Positions 1-5,441 of a DNA stretch of 7,168 nucleotides are shown in pieces. How positions within the stretch are numbered: position 1 is the stretch's first letter; every line of letters starts with the position of its first letter. The notes under the pieces are model-generated. The model searched no databases. It saw only the letters and a program-made list of their open reading frames with translations, and was not told the DNA's origin. The DNA lies in contig JALWQZ010000021.1 in assembly GCA_027077895.1 (NCBI GenBank), positions 1 through 7,168 of the forward strand. Direction: 5' to 3'. The stretch comes from Microcaldota archaeon. GTDB taxonomy: Archaea > B1Sed10-29 > WALL01 > WAMD01. The position numbers were made by a program, and so were the translations under genes.

Positions 1-119
1 TCTTCACTGTGTGTATCTGTCCATTTCTTTGTAAGGGCGTATGTAATAGTTGTTTTCCCATGGTCCACGTGCCCTACCATCCCTATGTTCACTTCTGCCT
101 GGTGAGACTTGTACTTCAT
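1..119 (-). CDS. eif2g: Translation initiation factor aIF2 gamma subunit, N-terminal part (runs off window)
   Basis: aIF2-gamma is the GTPase core of the alpha-beta-gamma complex that brings initiator Met-tRNA to the small ribosomal subunit in archaea. Only about the first 39 residues are present. They begin MKYKSHQAEVNIGMVGHVDH and continue through the complete G1/P-loop GHVDHGKT (about residues 16-23), then a KKWTDTHSE stretch. The WTDTHSE signature after the P-loop is typical of aIF2/eIF2-gamma and separates it from EF-1A and aIF5B. The ATG at 119 is the start: a GGAGTGA Shine-Dalgarno site lies just upstream and overlaps the stop codon of rps6e, 6 nt away. It is the last gene of a translation-factor run. 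The rest of the GTPase domain and domains 2 and 3 lie outside the window. Confidence 0.93.
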   Translation of the reverse strand, partial: MKYKSHQAEVNIGMVGHVDHGKTTITYALTKKWTDTHSE

Positions 120-125
120 TAGATT

Positions 126-515
126 TCACTCCTTCTTTTCCTCTTCCTTCCCCATAAGTGCGTCAAGTGATTTGCTTCCCTTCTTGACTACCTTTGCGTT
201 TACCTGCACAATATCCTCTGCTATGGTGTTTCCTCTAATGGTCTTTCTCCTTCTCTCGCCCTTTCTTTTTGGGTGAAACCCTGGTCCCTTTGAGAGCAAA
301 ATTCTCTTTCTGGATGTACCATGTAGATCTGGCCTCATTGGGAATCCATCCTTGTCACTCCCACCTGTTATGATCATCTCGTACCCAACTAGCCCTATAC
401 TGTCTCCCTTTATCTTGTCTCCTATTTTTACACCATACAATACCTTTTCTTGGTTTTTGTCTAGTTCCTTTTGGTATGTTTTCCCAGTTTCTGGATCCGC
501 TAAAACTAATTTCAT
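126..515 (-). CDS. rps6e: 30S ribosomal protein S6e
   Basis: Small-subunit ribosomal protein shared by archaea and eukaryotes and absent from bacteria. The 129-residue product has the family signatures in order: an N-terminal strand beginning MKLVLADPETGKTY, the GGSDKDGFPMRPD block near residues 51-63, and the GERRRKTIRGNTIAEDI block near residues 86-102. It ends in a Lys/Glu-rich tail. Length is normal for the archaeal form, which lacks the phosphorylated C-terminal helix of eukaryotic S6. Its ATG overlaps the infB stop in an ATGA arrangement (4 nt shared), with an AGGAGTGA Shine-Dalgarno site inside the end of infB. Translation is therefore probably coupled to infB. The next gene, aIF2-gamma, starts 6 nt after its stop. 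Confidence 0.97.
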   Translation of the reverse strand: MKLVLADPETGKTYQKELDKNQEKVLYGVKIGDKIKGDSIGLVGYEMIITGGSDKDGFPMRPDLHGTSRKRILLSKGPGFHPKRKGERRRKTIRGNTIAEDIVQVNAKVVKKGSKSLDALMGKEEEKKE

Positions 516-2281
516 AATCTATCACTCCTTTGCCTTTTTTCTATATCACGTATCTTTTTTAATAGTTCTACCTCTTTATCCAGACCCTGTTTCTCTAGGG
601 CTGGTATGAGTAGTCTTATTTTTTCAGGGGGTATGTAGGTGTACAGTGTGTCTCCTTCTTTCACGTTTCTTCCTACGTTCGCACCGTCTATGCTCGCTGC
701 TACTTGCATACCTTCCTTTGCTTCGTGTATGTTCTCACCGTTGTCTTGAAGTCCATGCAGTTTTCCAATGATTTCACCGTTTCCGTTTACCAGTTGGACC
801 CCAGGCCTTATTATCCCAGACAACACCTCTACCCCAACTATAGCAGGTTTATTCCTTCTGAATACGTATCCTGGGATTATCCTTATCTCCGCTGGATAAA
901 ACTTGGAATTTAGCAACCCAACCTTTTCTTCCTCCCTTTTCTTCTTTATCCATTCTTCGTAATCTTCTATTATCTTGTATATCACGTTGCTCTCAAATAT
1001 AGGCACATCTAATTTACTTGCTTCTTCTCTTGCTTCTTCTGTTACAGTTGTGTTAAATGCAAATATGACACCGAGGTATTCATCCCTTTGTTTCACAGAG
1101 TATGCTTCAGTTACGTCAAATTTTGTGACCTTTCCAATACTGCCAGATTTTACTGGTATTTCTTTATTGGATAAGAGTTTGTTTATCGCCTCTAGGCTCC
1201 CTAGCGTATCTGCTTTTACAGTCACACCCTCCTTGTCAGTGCTAAACCCAATTTCTGATAGTTCACTTTTTATTCTGTCTATTGTGCCCTCTGTGTCAGT
1301 GTCTACGACAATTATTGTCCCTCCTGGTATTGCTTCATCTAAATTAGGTGCAGCAATCTTTACGCCACATGCTGCCGTAACTTCGTTCACAGATTCAAAC
1401 TTTTGTTTTGGATCTCTTATCTCAGACAGTGGCCTTGGTTTAAGAAGTGCTCTTACCTTTGTGACGATCGGTCCGTTTACACCTGGGAGGACGATTGTAT
1501 CACCTGATTTTATCCTGCCTTCATACACTATTACATCAATTGTTTTTCCTAAACCTTGTATCTCTTTTACCTCAAGTATTGACCCAACTCCTGGTTTGTC
1601 TATGTCTGTTTCTAGCCTTCTTTCCATGTACTTTTGGGCTAGACCAGATAAGTACAGTAAGAGGTCAGGCACCCCCTCGCCTGTCTTTGCGGAGATGGGA
1701 ACAATAAGCACTTGTTTTGTGAAATCTTCCACTCTATCAAATCTCTCTGCATTGAACCCAAGTTCGTACAATTTTCCCACTAACTCGTATATTTTTGTCT
1801 CAAGTAGCGACTTTGTTTTCTCACTTTGTTTTTTGAGTGTTTCTAGGAAGAAGGCATTTGGGACTGGTTCCCATCCATCAATTACATCAATTTTATTTGC
1901 TGCAACGATGAATGGGGTCTTGTATGTTTTTAGGATATCTATAGCTTCTAGTGTTTGTGGCTGTAGTCCCTGGTTTATGTCAATGACCAGAACAGCAATG
2001 TCAGCAATACTCCCCCCTCTCTTTCTTAGATTCGTAAATGCCTCATGACCTGGTGTGTCTATAAATAACAGGCCAGGTATTGTCAACTTTATCCCGAGTT
2101 TTTCTAGTTTGTTTCCCAGTATCTTCTTCAGCGCGTCACTTGGGACCTCTGTGGCTCCTATATGCTGGGTGATCCTTCCTGCTTCTTTTGATGCTATAGA
2201 CGTGCCTCTAATGTAGTCTAGTAATGTTGTTTTCCCATGGTCTACATGACCCAAGACCGCTATTATAGGTTGTCTTATCAT
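512..2281 (-). CDS. infB: Translation initiation factor aIF5B (IF-2 type GTPase)
   Basis: Universal GTPase that promotes ribosomal subunit joining and stabilises initiator tRNA. The 589-residue protein has a complete GTPase domain: G1 GHVDHGKT at 11-18, the switch I segment ITQHIGAT at 37-44, G3 DTPGH at 75-79, G4 NKID at 129-132 and G5 SAK at 196-198. Beta-barrel domain II, the central domain III (around TVKADTLGSLEAI) and a C-terminal barrel plus helix follow. Length is normal for archaeal aIF5B. No intein interrupts the P-loop, where some archaeal homologues carry one. The ATG at 2281 is preceded by a GAGGGGAT Shine-Dalgarno site, and an in-frame TGA shortly upstream rules out a longer start. 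It lies 38 nt downstream of ndk and overlaps rps6e by 4 nt. Confidence 0.98.
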   Translation of the reverse strand: MIRQPIIAVLGHVDHGKTTLLDYIRGTSIASKEAGRITQHIGATEVPSDALKKILGNKLEKLGIKLTIPGLLFIDTPGHEAFTNLRKRGGSIADIAVLVIDINQGLQPQTLEAIDILKTYKTPFIVAANKIDVIDGWEPVPNAFFLETLKKQSEKTKSLLETKIYELVGKLYELGFNAERFDRVEDFTKQVLIVPISAKTGEGVPDLLLYLSGLAQKYMERRLETDIDKPGVGSILEVKEIQGLGKTIDVIVYEGRIKSGDTIVLPGVNGPIVTKVRALLKPRPLSEIRDPKQKFESVNEVTAACGVKIAAPNLDEAIPGGTIIVVDTDTEGTIDRIKSELSEIGFSTDKEGVTVKADTLGSLEAINKLLSNKEIPVKSGSIGKVTKFDVTEAYSVKQRDEYLGVIFAFNTTVTEEAREEASKLDVPIFESNVIYKIIEDYEEWIKKKREEEKVGLLNSKFYPAEIRIIPGYVFRRNKPAIVGVEVLSGIIRPGVQLVNGNGEIIGKLHGLQDNGENIHEAKEGMQVAASIDGANVGRNVKEGDTLYTYIPPEKIRLLIPALEKQGLDKEVELLKKIRDIEKRQRSDRL

Positions 2282-2288
2282 TTTATCC

Positions 2289-2304
2289 CCTCAGTTTCCC
2301 GAGG
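2289..2304 (-). promoter_or_regulatory. Small hairpin overlapping the infB ribosome-binding site
   Basis: In the 38-nt ndk-infB gap, the minus-strand sequence CCUCGGGAAACUGAGG can form a 4-bp CCUC/GAGG stem, plus one possible G-U pair. The 3' arm is part of the infB Shine-Dalgarno site (GAGGGGAU, 2285-2292), so folding would partly mask it. The stem is short and may be chance complementarity to a purine-rich site. Functional relevance is inference. Confidence 0.25.
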
Positions 2305-2319
2305 TTCACTCTTGCATAT

Positions 2320-2775
2320 TTAGTGTCTTTCAAAATAGTACTCTAACTTTCTGTTCCAATTGAATATCTCATCCTCTTTGAAGAACCTCTTTATTTCTGT
2401 CTCTGCTGTTTCCGGTGAATCACTGGCGTGTATCAGGTTTCCGGGCAGGCCTATTGCCAGGTCACCCCTAATGGTTCCAGGTTCGGCTTCCCATGGTCTT
2501 GTCGCGCCGACAATTTTCCTCACAACTTCTACTGCGCCTTCGCCCTCTAGGACCATTGCGATTATTGGAGTTGACTTCATGTAGTTCACTATCCCCTGGA
2601 AGAATGGCTTGTCTTTTAGGTGTGCGTAGTGTTCATTAAGTATTGCATCATCTAGTTGTAGCATCTTCATACCAACTATCTTTAGCCCCTTGTCTTCTAG
2701 CCTGTTTATTATCTTGCCTGCTAGCCCCCTTTCCATCGCGTCGGGTTTTATGAGGATGAGGGTTTTCTCACTCAC
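2320..2775 (-). CDS. ndk: Nucleoside diphosphate kinase
   Basis: Transfers the gamma-phosphate from ATP to nucleoside diphosphates through a phosphohistidine, and so supplies GTP for the translation GTPases encoded next to it. The 151-residue protein has the standard NDK fold markers: TLILIKPDAMERG at 5-17 with the conserved Lys10, Tyr50, Arg93 and Arg103 near the nucleotide site, and the signature GNLIHASDSPETAETEI with catalytic His116. Length matches the family. The start is GTG at 2775, which overlaps the end of rpl24e by 8 nt. The next in-frame Met is residue 14, inside the conserved core, so the GTG start is needed. A GGAGG site within the Gly-rich end of rpl24e is the likely Shine-Dalgarno sequence. 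The L24e-NDK-aIF5B order is common in archaea. Confidence 0.97.
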   Translation of the reverse strand: MSEKTLILIKPDAMERGLAGKIINRLEDKGLKIVGMKMLQLDDAILNEHYAHLKDKPFFQGIVNYMKSTPIIAMVLEGEGAVEVVRKIVGATRPWEAEPGTIRGDLAIGLPGNLIHASDSPETAETEIKRFFKEDEIFNWNRKLEYYFERH

Positions 2776-3130
2776 TGGATCCGCCTCCAGATTCCTTGTT
2801 CTTTTGTTGTTTCATTTCTAGTTTTTTCTTTTTCTTCTCTAGTTTCTTTTGCTTCCTCAATTCTCTTCTCTCCTTCTTGCTAGGTCTCTTCTTCTTAGGC
2901 TTTTCCTCGACTTGTTCTACCTTTTTCTCCTTCTTCTTTTTACCGAACATTCTAATTTCTTTCTCTTCGTGGTAACTTGATGTCCACTTTATCCTTTGTG
3001 GGGACCTTTTCATTTTTAGGTAGTTCTTTTCACACTTGTTAGAGCAGAACGCTAGGTACGACCCATCAGAGAGCACGACGATTTTTCCTGTCCCAGCAGG
3101 TATATCCGCTCCACAAAAACTGCATTTCAT
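2768..3130 (-). CDS. rpl24e: 50S ribosomal protein L24e with charged C-terminal extension
   Basis: Large-subunit ribosomal protein of archaea and eukaryotes. Residues 1-52 are the complete L24e domain: a zinc-ribbon with Cys3, Cys6, Cys29 and Cys33 (CSFC and CSNKC), followed by LKMKRSPQRIKWT, the conserved basic/Trp-Thr end of the domain. Most archaeal L24e proteins stop shortly after this (from family knowledge, about 55-70 residues). Here about 65 more residues follow, nearly all Lys, Arg, Glu and Gln, and they end in SGGGSSE. This tail looks like a basic coiled or disordered rRNA-binding extension. The start ATG has an AGGTGA Shine-Dalgarno site overlapping the rps28e stop. The final Gly codons contain the GGAGG that probably serves ndk, so tail sequence and the downstream ribosome-binding site are entangled. 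Confidence 0.94.
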   Translation of the reverse strand: MKCSFCGADIPAGTGKIVVLSDGSYLAFCSNKCEKNYLKMKRSPQRIKWTSSYHEEKEIRMFGKKKKEKKVEQVEEKPKKKRPSKKERRELRKQKKLEKKKKKLEMKQQKNKESGGGSSE

Positions 3131-3136
3131 TTTCTA

Positions 3137-3346
3137 TCACCTTGCTCTTATTGGCCTTGCCTCTGTCTTCGTGTCGAGTAGTATTATGATATCTCCTGCT
3201 TTGATAGGCCCTTTTACGTTCCTTCTTAATATTCTTCCTTTGTCTGGGCCATCTAGTATCTTACACATAACCTGGTGTATTTCTCCGTAGACACCTGTTC
3301 TTCCCAGTACCTCGACTACCTCAGCGGGTACTCCTTCTTCCAACAT
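3137..3346 (-). CDS. rps28e: 30S ribosomal protein S28e
   Basis: Small-subunit OB-fold ribosomal protein found in archaea and eukaryotes, near the mRNA exit region. The 69-residue product shows the family pattern: GVPAEVVEVLGRTGVYGEIHQV, then ILDGPDKGRILRRNVKGPIKAGDIIIL and a short Glu/Arg-rich end. Length is normal. The ATG at 3346 follows a GAGGTG Shine-Dalgarno site that overlaps the TGA of rpl7ae, 11 nt upstream. Its own stop (TGA followed directly by TAG) forms part of the AGGTGA site used by rpl24e. It sits in the conserved L7Ae-S28e-L24e cluster. Confidence 0.97.
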   Translation of the reverse strand: MLEEGVPAEVVEVLGRTGVYGEIHQVMCKILDGPDKGRILRRNVKGPIKAGDIIILLDTKTEARPIRAR

Positions 3347-3357
3347 GATTTAACACC

Positions 3358-3711
3358 TCATTTCTCCTTATTGAGTTCCTCTAGTTTGTCAACTATTGTT
3401 TTTATTAAGTCCTTTGCATCTCCCTCTTCCAGTATTGCTATGGATGAAGTTGGTACCTTTATCCCAGCGGCCTTGCCTAGTTCGGCTTTTGATGGCACGG
3501 TTACGTATGGTACCTTCTTTTCTTCTGAGAGTAGTGGCAAGTGCATTGTTATTTCCTTTGGTGAAACGTCTCCTGCTATAACAACGAATTTTGCTTTTTC
3601 CCTTTCTAGTGCCTTTGTTGTTTCATTCACACCTTTTTTTACTTTTCCGGTTTTAGCAGCAATCTCAACTGCTTTGTACACGTCTGCAACCAAACTTTCT
3701 GGTATCTCCAT
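3358..3711 (-). CDS. rpl7ae: 50S ribosomal protein L7Ae (kink-turn RNA-binding protein)
   Basis: L7Ae binds kink-turns in 23S rRNA. In archaea it is also a core protein of box C/D and H/ACA guide RNPs and of RNase P. The 117-residue product has the diagnostic RNA-contact segment KKGVNETTKAL at about 25-35, the central IAGDVSPKEITMHLPLL strand-helix and the VPYVTVPSKAELGKAAG segment. The start is the ATG at 3711: a strong GGAGGTGA site lies 5 nt upstream. An in-frame TTG further upstream, at 3726, lies just before that site and is unlikely to be used. This is the first gene of its run and has a TATA-like box and a structured spacer upstream. Archaeal L7Ae is reported to repress its own mRNA through a kink-turn, so the leader merits attention. 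Confidence 0.97.
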   Translation of the reverse strand: MEIPESLVADVYKAVEIAAKTGKVKKGVNETTKALEREKAKFVVIAGDVSPKEITMHLPLLSEEKKVPYVTVPSKAELGKAAGIKVPTSSIAILEEGDAKDLIKTIVDKLEELNKEK

Positions 3712-3716
3712 TTTAC

Positions 3717-3724
3717 TCACCTCC
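3717..3724 (-). promoter_or_regulatory. Shine-Dalgarno site fixing the rpl7ae start
   Basis: The minus strand reads GGAGGTGA followed by 5 nt and then ATG at 3711. It is complementary to the archaeal 16S 3' end (AUCACCUCC). It selects the ATG and argues against the in-frame TTG at 3726. Confidence 0.85.
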
Positions 3725-3746
3725 AATTTTCATCGGATCATTGTGG

Positions 3747-3754
3747 GTTTATAG
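3747..3754 (-). promoter_or_regulatory. TATA-like box, candidate promoter of the rpl7ae run
   Basis: The minus strand reads CTATAAAC, with its centre about 40 nt upstream of the rpl7ae ATG. With usual archaeal spacing, transcription would start near 3725, giving a leader of about 15 nt that just contains the Shine-Dalgarno site. The upstream flank (GGCGGG) is not a typical A-rich BRE. Support is the motif and its position only. Confidence 0.45.
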
Positions 3755-3836
3755 CCCGCCTGAATCGAAAGGCCGATGCGCCGACCTGCGGGCGGACACA
3801 GGTTCACCTTCCGGTGATTGGAGCCAAGGCCCCAAA
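3754..3836 (-). ncRNA. GC-rich, hairpin-forming spacer; possible small RNA or tRNA-Gln trailer
   Basis: Between tRNA-Gln and rpl7ae lies a non-coding stretch with over 60% GC against AT-rich neighbours. On the minus strand it can form three consecutive hairpins. H1 (3818-3835) is UUGGGGC/GCUCCAA with a CUUG tetraloop and starts 2 nt after the tRNA end. H2 (3804-3817) is UCACC/GGUGA with a GGAA loop. H3 is GUCCGCC/GGCGGGC (3791-3797 with 3754-3760) enclosing GGUCG/CGGCC (3782-3786 with 3771-3775). I could not assign a family: no convincing box C/D pair, H/ACA geometry or tRNA T-arm is present. It may be a stand-alone RNA, a processed trailer or a leader. The compositional contrast and nested pairing are visible; a function is inference. 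Confidence 0.35.
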
Positions 3837-3909
3837 TAGCCCCGCCCGGATTCGAACCGGGGTCGCGGGGTCCAGAGCCCCGCATGCTTGGCCGCTACAC
3901 CACGGGGCT
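3837..3909 (-). tRNA. tRNA-Gln (anticodon CUG)
   Basis: This is a 73-nt cloverleaf. The acceptor stem AGCCCCG/CGGGGCU has the A1-U72 pair usual for archaeal tRNA-Gln. The D-arm contains GUGUAGCGGCC. The anticodon stem CGGGG/CCCCG encloses loop CUCUGGA, giving anticodon CUG (reads CAG). The T-arm is CCCGG-UUCGAAU-CCGGG and the discriminator is A. No CCA is encoded and no intron is needed. About 73% GC. Its first 15 nt overlap the 3' end of the Memo-family gene on the same strand, and that gene's TAG stop is tRNA positions 13-15. Confidence 0.95.
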
Positions 3910-4710
3910 TTTGAATATCACACTCGCATAACCAACGCCTAAAACGTCACCTGTGACGTCGCTTGATGTGCTGTAGGCGAGCAATTCTCCCTCTGTTGCA
4001 CCTCTTCTCCTAGCAAATGACATGGCAGCCGTGGCAGGTCCGTATCCACATGCACTCACACCGGATGCAATTCGCTTGTAAAACTCTACTGCATCCATCT
4101 TCACTAAAGCCTCTAATGCCCAGAGATCCTTCTTCCTTCCTTCGTCCACTGGGACGTAGTGACTCATATCACTTGAGCCTATAACCACCGTGTTCTGATC
4201 TGCGATATCTGCAATTTTCTCGCCCAACTCAATTGCTAAATCCATGTCCTGTGGCCCCATCATTATTGGCAGTATTTTGACATTTCCAATGAAATACTTG
4301 ATGAATGGTAATTGCACCTCAATTGAGTGTTCTTGCCTGTGCGCTTCTTTGTCTGTGTATGCAAACGGCAGTTCTTCAATTAATCTGTTTGCCAGGTTGC
4401 TGTCCACTTCTAAACTTCCCATAGGGGTTTCCCAATTTCCTGAATCGTAGACTGCTACCTCACTGTTCACTGTTGCTAGGCCAACATGGTCTGGCCCTAT
4501 GATCACGATGGTTTTTGGTTTTGTGTTTCTTATTGCTTTGTACGTGTGTGTTGCGACTCTCCCGGAATAGACATACCCTGCATGGGGAGCGACCCCTGAT
4601 ACTGCATGGGTTTTTATATCTGGAACATCCTCATCGAATGATTTTAGTAGTTTTTTCAGTTCTTCCTCGCTGTCAGGGTAGAACGTACCCGCGACAGCAG
4701 GCTTTCTCAT
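3895..4710 (-). CDS. amrB: Memo-family protein (AmmeMemoRadiSam system protein B)
   Basis: Member of the MEMO1 family, related to class III extradiol dioxygenases (LigB fold). In archaea it is often accompanied by an AMMECR1 protein and a radical SAM protein; the biochemical role is not settled. The 271-residue protein has normal length and begins MRKPAVAGTFYP, the family start. Residues equivalent to the metal site of human MEMO1 are present: His43 in APHAGYVYSG, His75 in GPDHVG and Cys221 in SACGYGPA. HRQEHSIEVQLPF (124-136) and GSSDMSHY (178-185) are also conserved. Its ATG overlaps the rps2 stop (ATGA, 4 nt), and an rps2-Memo pair is frequent in Euryarchaeota. The last five codons and the TAG stop lie within tRNA-Gln, so processing of that tRNA would cut this mRNA. 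Neither partner gene is in the window. Confidence 0.94.
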   Translation of the reverse strand: MRKPAVAGTFYPDSEEELKKLLKSFDEDVPDIKTHAVSGVAPHAGYVYSGRVATHTYKAIRNTKPKTIVIIGPDHVGLATVNSEVAVYDSGNWETPMGSLEVDSNLANRLIEELPFAYTDKEAHRQEHSIEVQLPFIKYFIGNVKILPIMMGPQDMDLAIELGEKIADIADQNTVVIGSSDMSHYVPVDEGRKKDLWALEALVKMDAVEFYKRIASGVSACGYGPATAAMSFARRRGATEGELLAYSTSSDVTGDVLGVGYASVIFKSPVV

Positions 4711-5420
4711 TTTTTGGTCACCATCTCAAATTCTTCAACTGGCACTTTGAATTCTGCTCTATCCTTTATTGCTCCTCTTTTTAGGAGTATCTCTCTTGCT
4801 AGTATCCAGTATGCTAGGGCGAGGCTCTTTTTCCCTTTGTTGTTTATAGGTATAGCCAAGTCAACATTCTTTAGGCTGTTGTTTGTGTCTACCATCGCCA
4901 CGACAGGTATTCTAGCATCGGTTGCTTCTATTATTGCTTGCCTATCAACAGTCGGGTCTGAGACTAACATAACATCTACTTCTGTGTATCTAGGATTGTT
5001 GGGGTTTGTTAGTGTTCCAGGTATGAATCTCTTTATTATTGCCTTCGCACCTATCAGTTCTGCGAACTTCTTTGCGGGTTTTCTCGCGTAGAGCCTGCCA
5101 GCGACGACAAGCACTTTATCTGGTTCGTATCTAGACAGGAATTCTGCTGCCAACCTCAATCTCTCATCAATTGTTTTAACATCTATTATATGAAGACCGT
5201 CCTGTCTTGTTTTATAGGTGAACCTTCTCATATCACCGTTTTTGAATTGTGAACCTATGTGTACACCTGCTTTTAGATACTCATCCAGTGGGACTAGCAT
5301 ATCGTTGGTTGGCTTATCGGTTGCTTTTTCTATCTTGTTGGGTCTAGACCTTGTAACTCTCCTCTTTCTTACAATCCTCTTTTTCCTCATTGGCTTTTTT
5401 GACGCTTTAGGTGCGACCAT
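4707..5420 (-). CDS. rps2: 30S ribosomal protein S2 with basic N-terminal extension
   Basis: Archaeal uS2 (eukaryotic Sa homologue), which sits between head and body of the small subunit. The 237-residue product has the S2 core from about residue 41: LVPLDEYLKAGVHIG, then RRFTYKTRQDGLHIIDVKTIDERL, the NPNNPRYTEVDVMLVSDP block and VDTNNSLKNVDLAIPINNKGKKSLALAYWILA. The first 40 residues are an added Lys/Arg-rich segment (RKKRIVRKRRVTR). The ATG at 5420 is chosen because AGGTGA lies 5 nt upstream. Met41, which would give the usual short form, has no Shine-Dalgarno site. An in-frame GTG at 5429 lies within the site itself. The gene follows tRNA-Pro by 21 nt and overlaps the Memo gene by 4 nt. Confidence 0.96.
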   Translation of the reverse strand: MVAPKASKKPMRKKRIVRKRRVTRSRPNKIEKATDKPTNDMLVPLDEYLKAGVHIGSQFKNGDMRRFTYKTRQDGLHIIDVKTIDERLRLAAEFLSRYEPDKVLVVAGRLYARKPAKKFAELIGAKAIIKRFIPGTLTNPNNPRYTEVDVMLVSDPTVDRQAIIEATDARIPVVAMVDTNNSLKNVDLAIPINNKGKKSLALAYWILAREILLKRGAIKDRAEFKVPVEEFEMVTKK

Positions 5421-5425
5421 ATCTT

Positions 5426-5431
5426 TCACCT
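5426..5431 (-). promoter_or_regulatory. Shine-Dalgarno site fixing the extended rps2 start
   Basis: AGGTGA (within GAGAGGTGA) lies 5 nt before the ATG at 5420 and supports translation of the basic N-terminal extension. The preceding CUCUUUUGAGAG (5430-5441) can form a small hairpin that includes the first bases of the site. Confidence 0.75.
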
Positions 5432-5441
5432 CTCAAAAGAG

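Noticed and set aside
975..2048. Long plus-strand open frame of 357 codons opposite infB
   Set aside because: It lies entirely antisense to a well-conserved GTPase gene, has Ser/Thr/Phe-rich low-information content from reversed Lys/Glu codons, and has no recognisable family or ribosome-binding site.
512..2281. Intein in aIF5B
   Set aside because: All G motifs are contiguous and correctly spaced, and the protein has normal length.
2315..2322. TAAATATG as an internal TATA box for infB
   Set aside because: It begins with the ndk stop codon in an AT-rich 38-nt gap, so a chance match is likely, and the neighbouring genes look like one transcription unit.
3740..3800. Box H/ACA guide RNA ending at CCCACA (minus strand)
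   Set aside because: The distance from the GUCCGCC/GGCGGGC stem to the ACA is only 9 nt, there is no lower stem, and no kink-turn lies in the upper part.
3754..3836. A second tRNA gene or a split tRNA half downstream of tRNA-Gln
   Set aside because: The 7-bp outer stem encloses only 30 nt. The UUCGAUUC near its 3' side gives an 8-nt loop on a 4-bp stem that overlaps the outer stem, and no D-arm or anticodon arm can be drawn.
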